Origin: Zygaena filipendulae
Taxonomy: Eukaryota; Arthropoda; Insecta; Lepidoptera; Zygaenidae
Assembly (NCBI GenBank): GCA_907165275.2
Contig: OU015666.1
Location: 402,001 to 466,000, forward strand
Direction of reading: 5' to 3'
DNA: 64,000 nucleotides
The notes beneath the pieces were generated by a model. It was not told the DNA's origin. It was given only the letters and a program-made list of their open reading frames with translations, and made no database searches. A program made the position numbers and the translations under genes. Below are positions 63,347-64,000 of this stretch, piece by piece; within the stretch, counting starts at the first letter, position 1; each line of letters opens with the position of its first letter.

Positions 63347-64000
63347 CGAGTAGGTACATTACCAAGATCACAGATAATTACTATACTATATTATATAAGT
63401 ATAACATTATATAACACTTTACTCAAATCTTCTAAAAAGTTTAAGACAAAAAACCTAAAACTGACTGTTTTTGGTACTTGTTTAAATTTTTTGCCATCAA
63501 GTTTAAATGTTGAAGAATCATCGATATTCACCCAAATTCACATCTCACATCGAATACTTACTTTTTTTAATTAACCAACTTCAAAAAGGGGGAGGTTATT
63601 AATTCGGATGTTTAGTTTTTTTTTAATACAATTATGTTCGGGCACAACTCCGTCATATATGCAAAATTCTTTTTTGTTCGATAGGGGTTTATTTCGAAAT
63701 GATCCCATTTGATTTCATAAAGATCTGATCATGAGTATTGGAGATACAACGGAACTCTTGAAGTCGGCTTTACTTTTTTTTTGTTAAAATTTTGTTAACG
63801 AAAATTTTTACGAGATACGTAGGTATAGCGGGTATCGCTAGTTTTAGTCCTATAAAGGCCATAAACAAACAAAAATACCGCTGTTCGCTCTCTTATAGGT
63901 CGTAAAAAAGTTACACAAATAAATGAGGTAGCGAACTCGTCACGTGCGTCGTTCGGGAATCATTGTGGCGGCCGTAAACACGGTAATTAATAATTAAATA
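63347..64000. other. End of window; repeat terminus only
   Basis: AACCAACTTCAAAAAGGGGG (about 63573-63592) resembles the AACCGACTTCCAAAAAGG end of the element at 40731. What follows (TCCGTCATATATGCAAAATT, AAAGATCTGATCATGAG) echoes its internal text, so a diverged relative probably begins here. No gene is seen. Confidence 0.4.

Overview
This is eukaryotic DNA, almost certainly from a moth or butterfly. It is AT-rich, the genes are intron-split and widely spaced, and many dispersed elements are of types familiar from Lepidoptera: Helitron-like Lep1-type repeats with CCGCGG..CCGCGG hairpins and CTAGT ends, a tRNA-derived SINE, an R1-clade non-LTR retrotransposon and many MITEs. I see no bacterial, phage or CRISPR features.

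Layout. 1-4752: an R1-clade non-LTR retrotransposon on the minus strand. ORF1 is intact, and ORF2 (endonuclease plus reverse transcriptase) is open and runs off the left edge. 7.8-23.5 kb: two tandem minus-strand carboxylesterase genes (548 and 542 aa). Each has three coding exons, identical splice positions and phases, signal peptides and complete catalytic triads. Their first introns and the 8 kb between them are full of Helitron-like repeats, a hAT-like MITE, long-palindrome MITEs and simple repeats. 26.84-27.59 kb: a 729-bp non-autonomous retroelement with an 11-bp target-site duplication, sharing 5' sequence with the R1-clade element. 31.1-32.2 kb: a foldback element whose arms are built from ~124-bp tandem units. 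32.6-37.1 kb (minus): a cryptic spliced gene. It has a CCAAT/TATA/initiator promoter, two leader exons and three further exons encoding a protein that resembles DUF4806-type C-termini, with one in-frame stop. 40.5-43.2 kb: a 120-bp tandem array split by a terminal-inverted-repeat element. 43.2-64 kb: repeats only, including SINE copies, a ~320-bp MITE family carrying paired TGACGTCA sites, foldbacks and RTE-like relics. No further protein gene could be supported there.

The esterases are the only clearly functional host genes. They are probably secreted detoxifying or odorant/pheromone-degrading enzymes produced by tandem duplication. Everything else is mobile DNA, its remnants, or candidate promoters and leader exons whose genes are not fully visible. 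Calls rest on reading the sequence and on remembered family motifs; no database search was possible.
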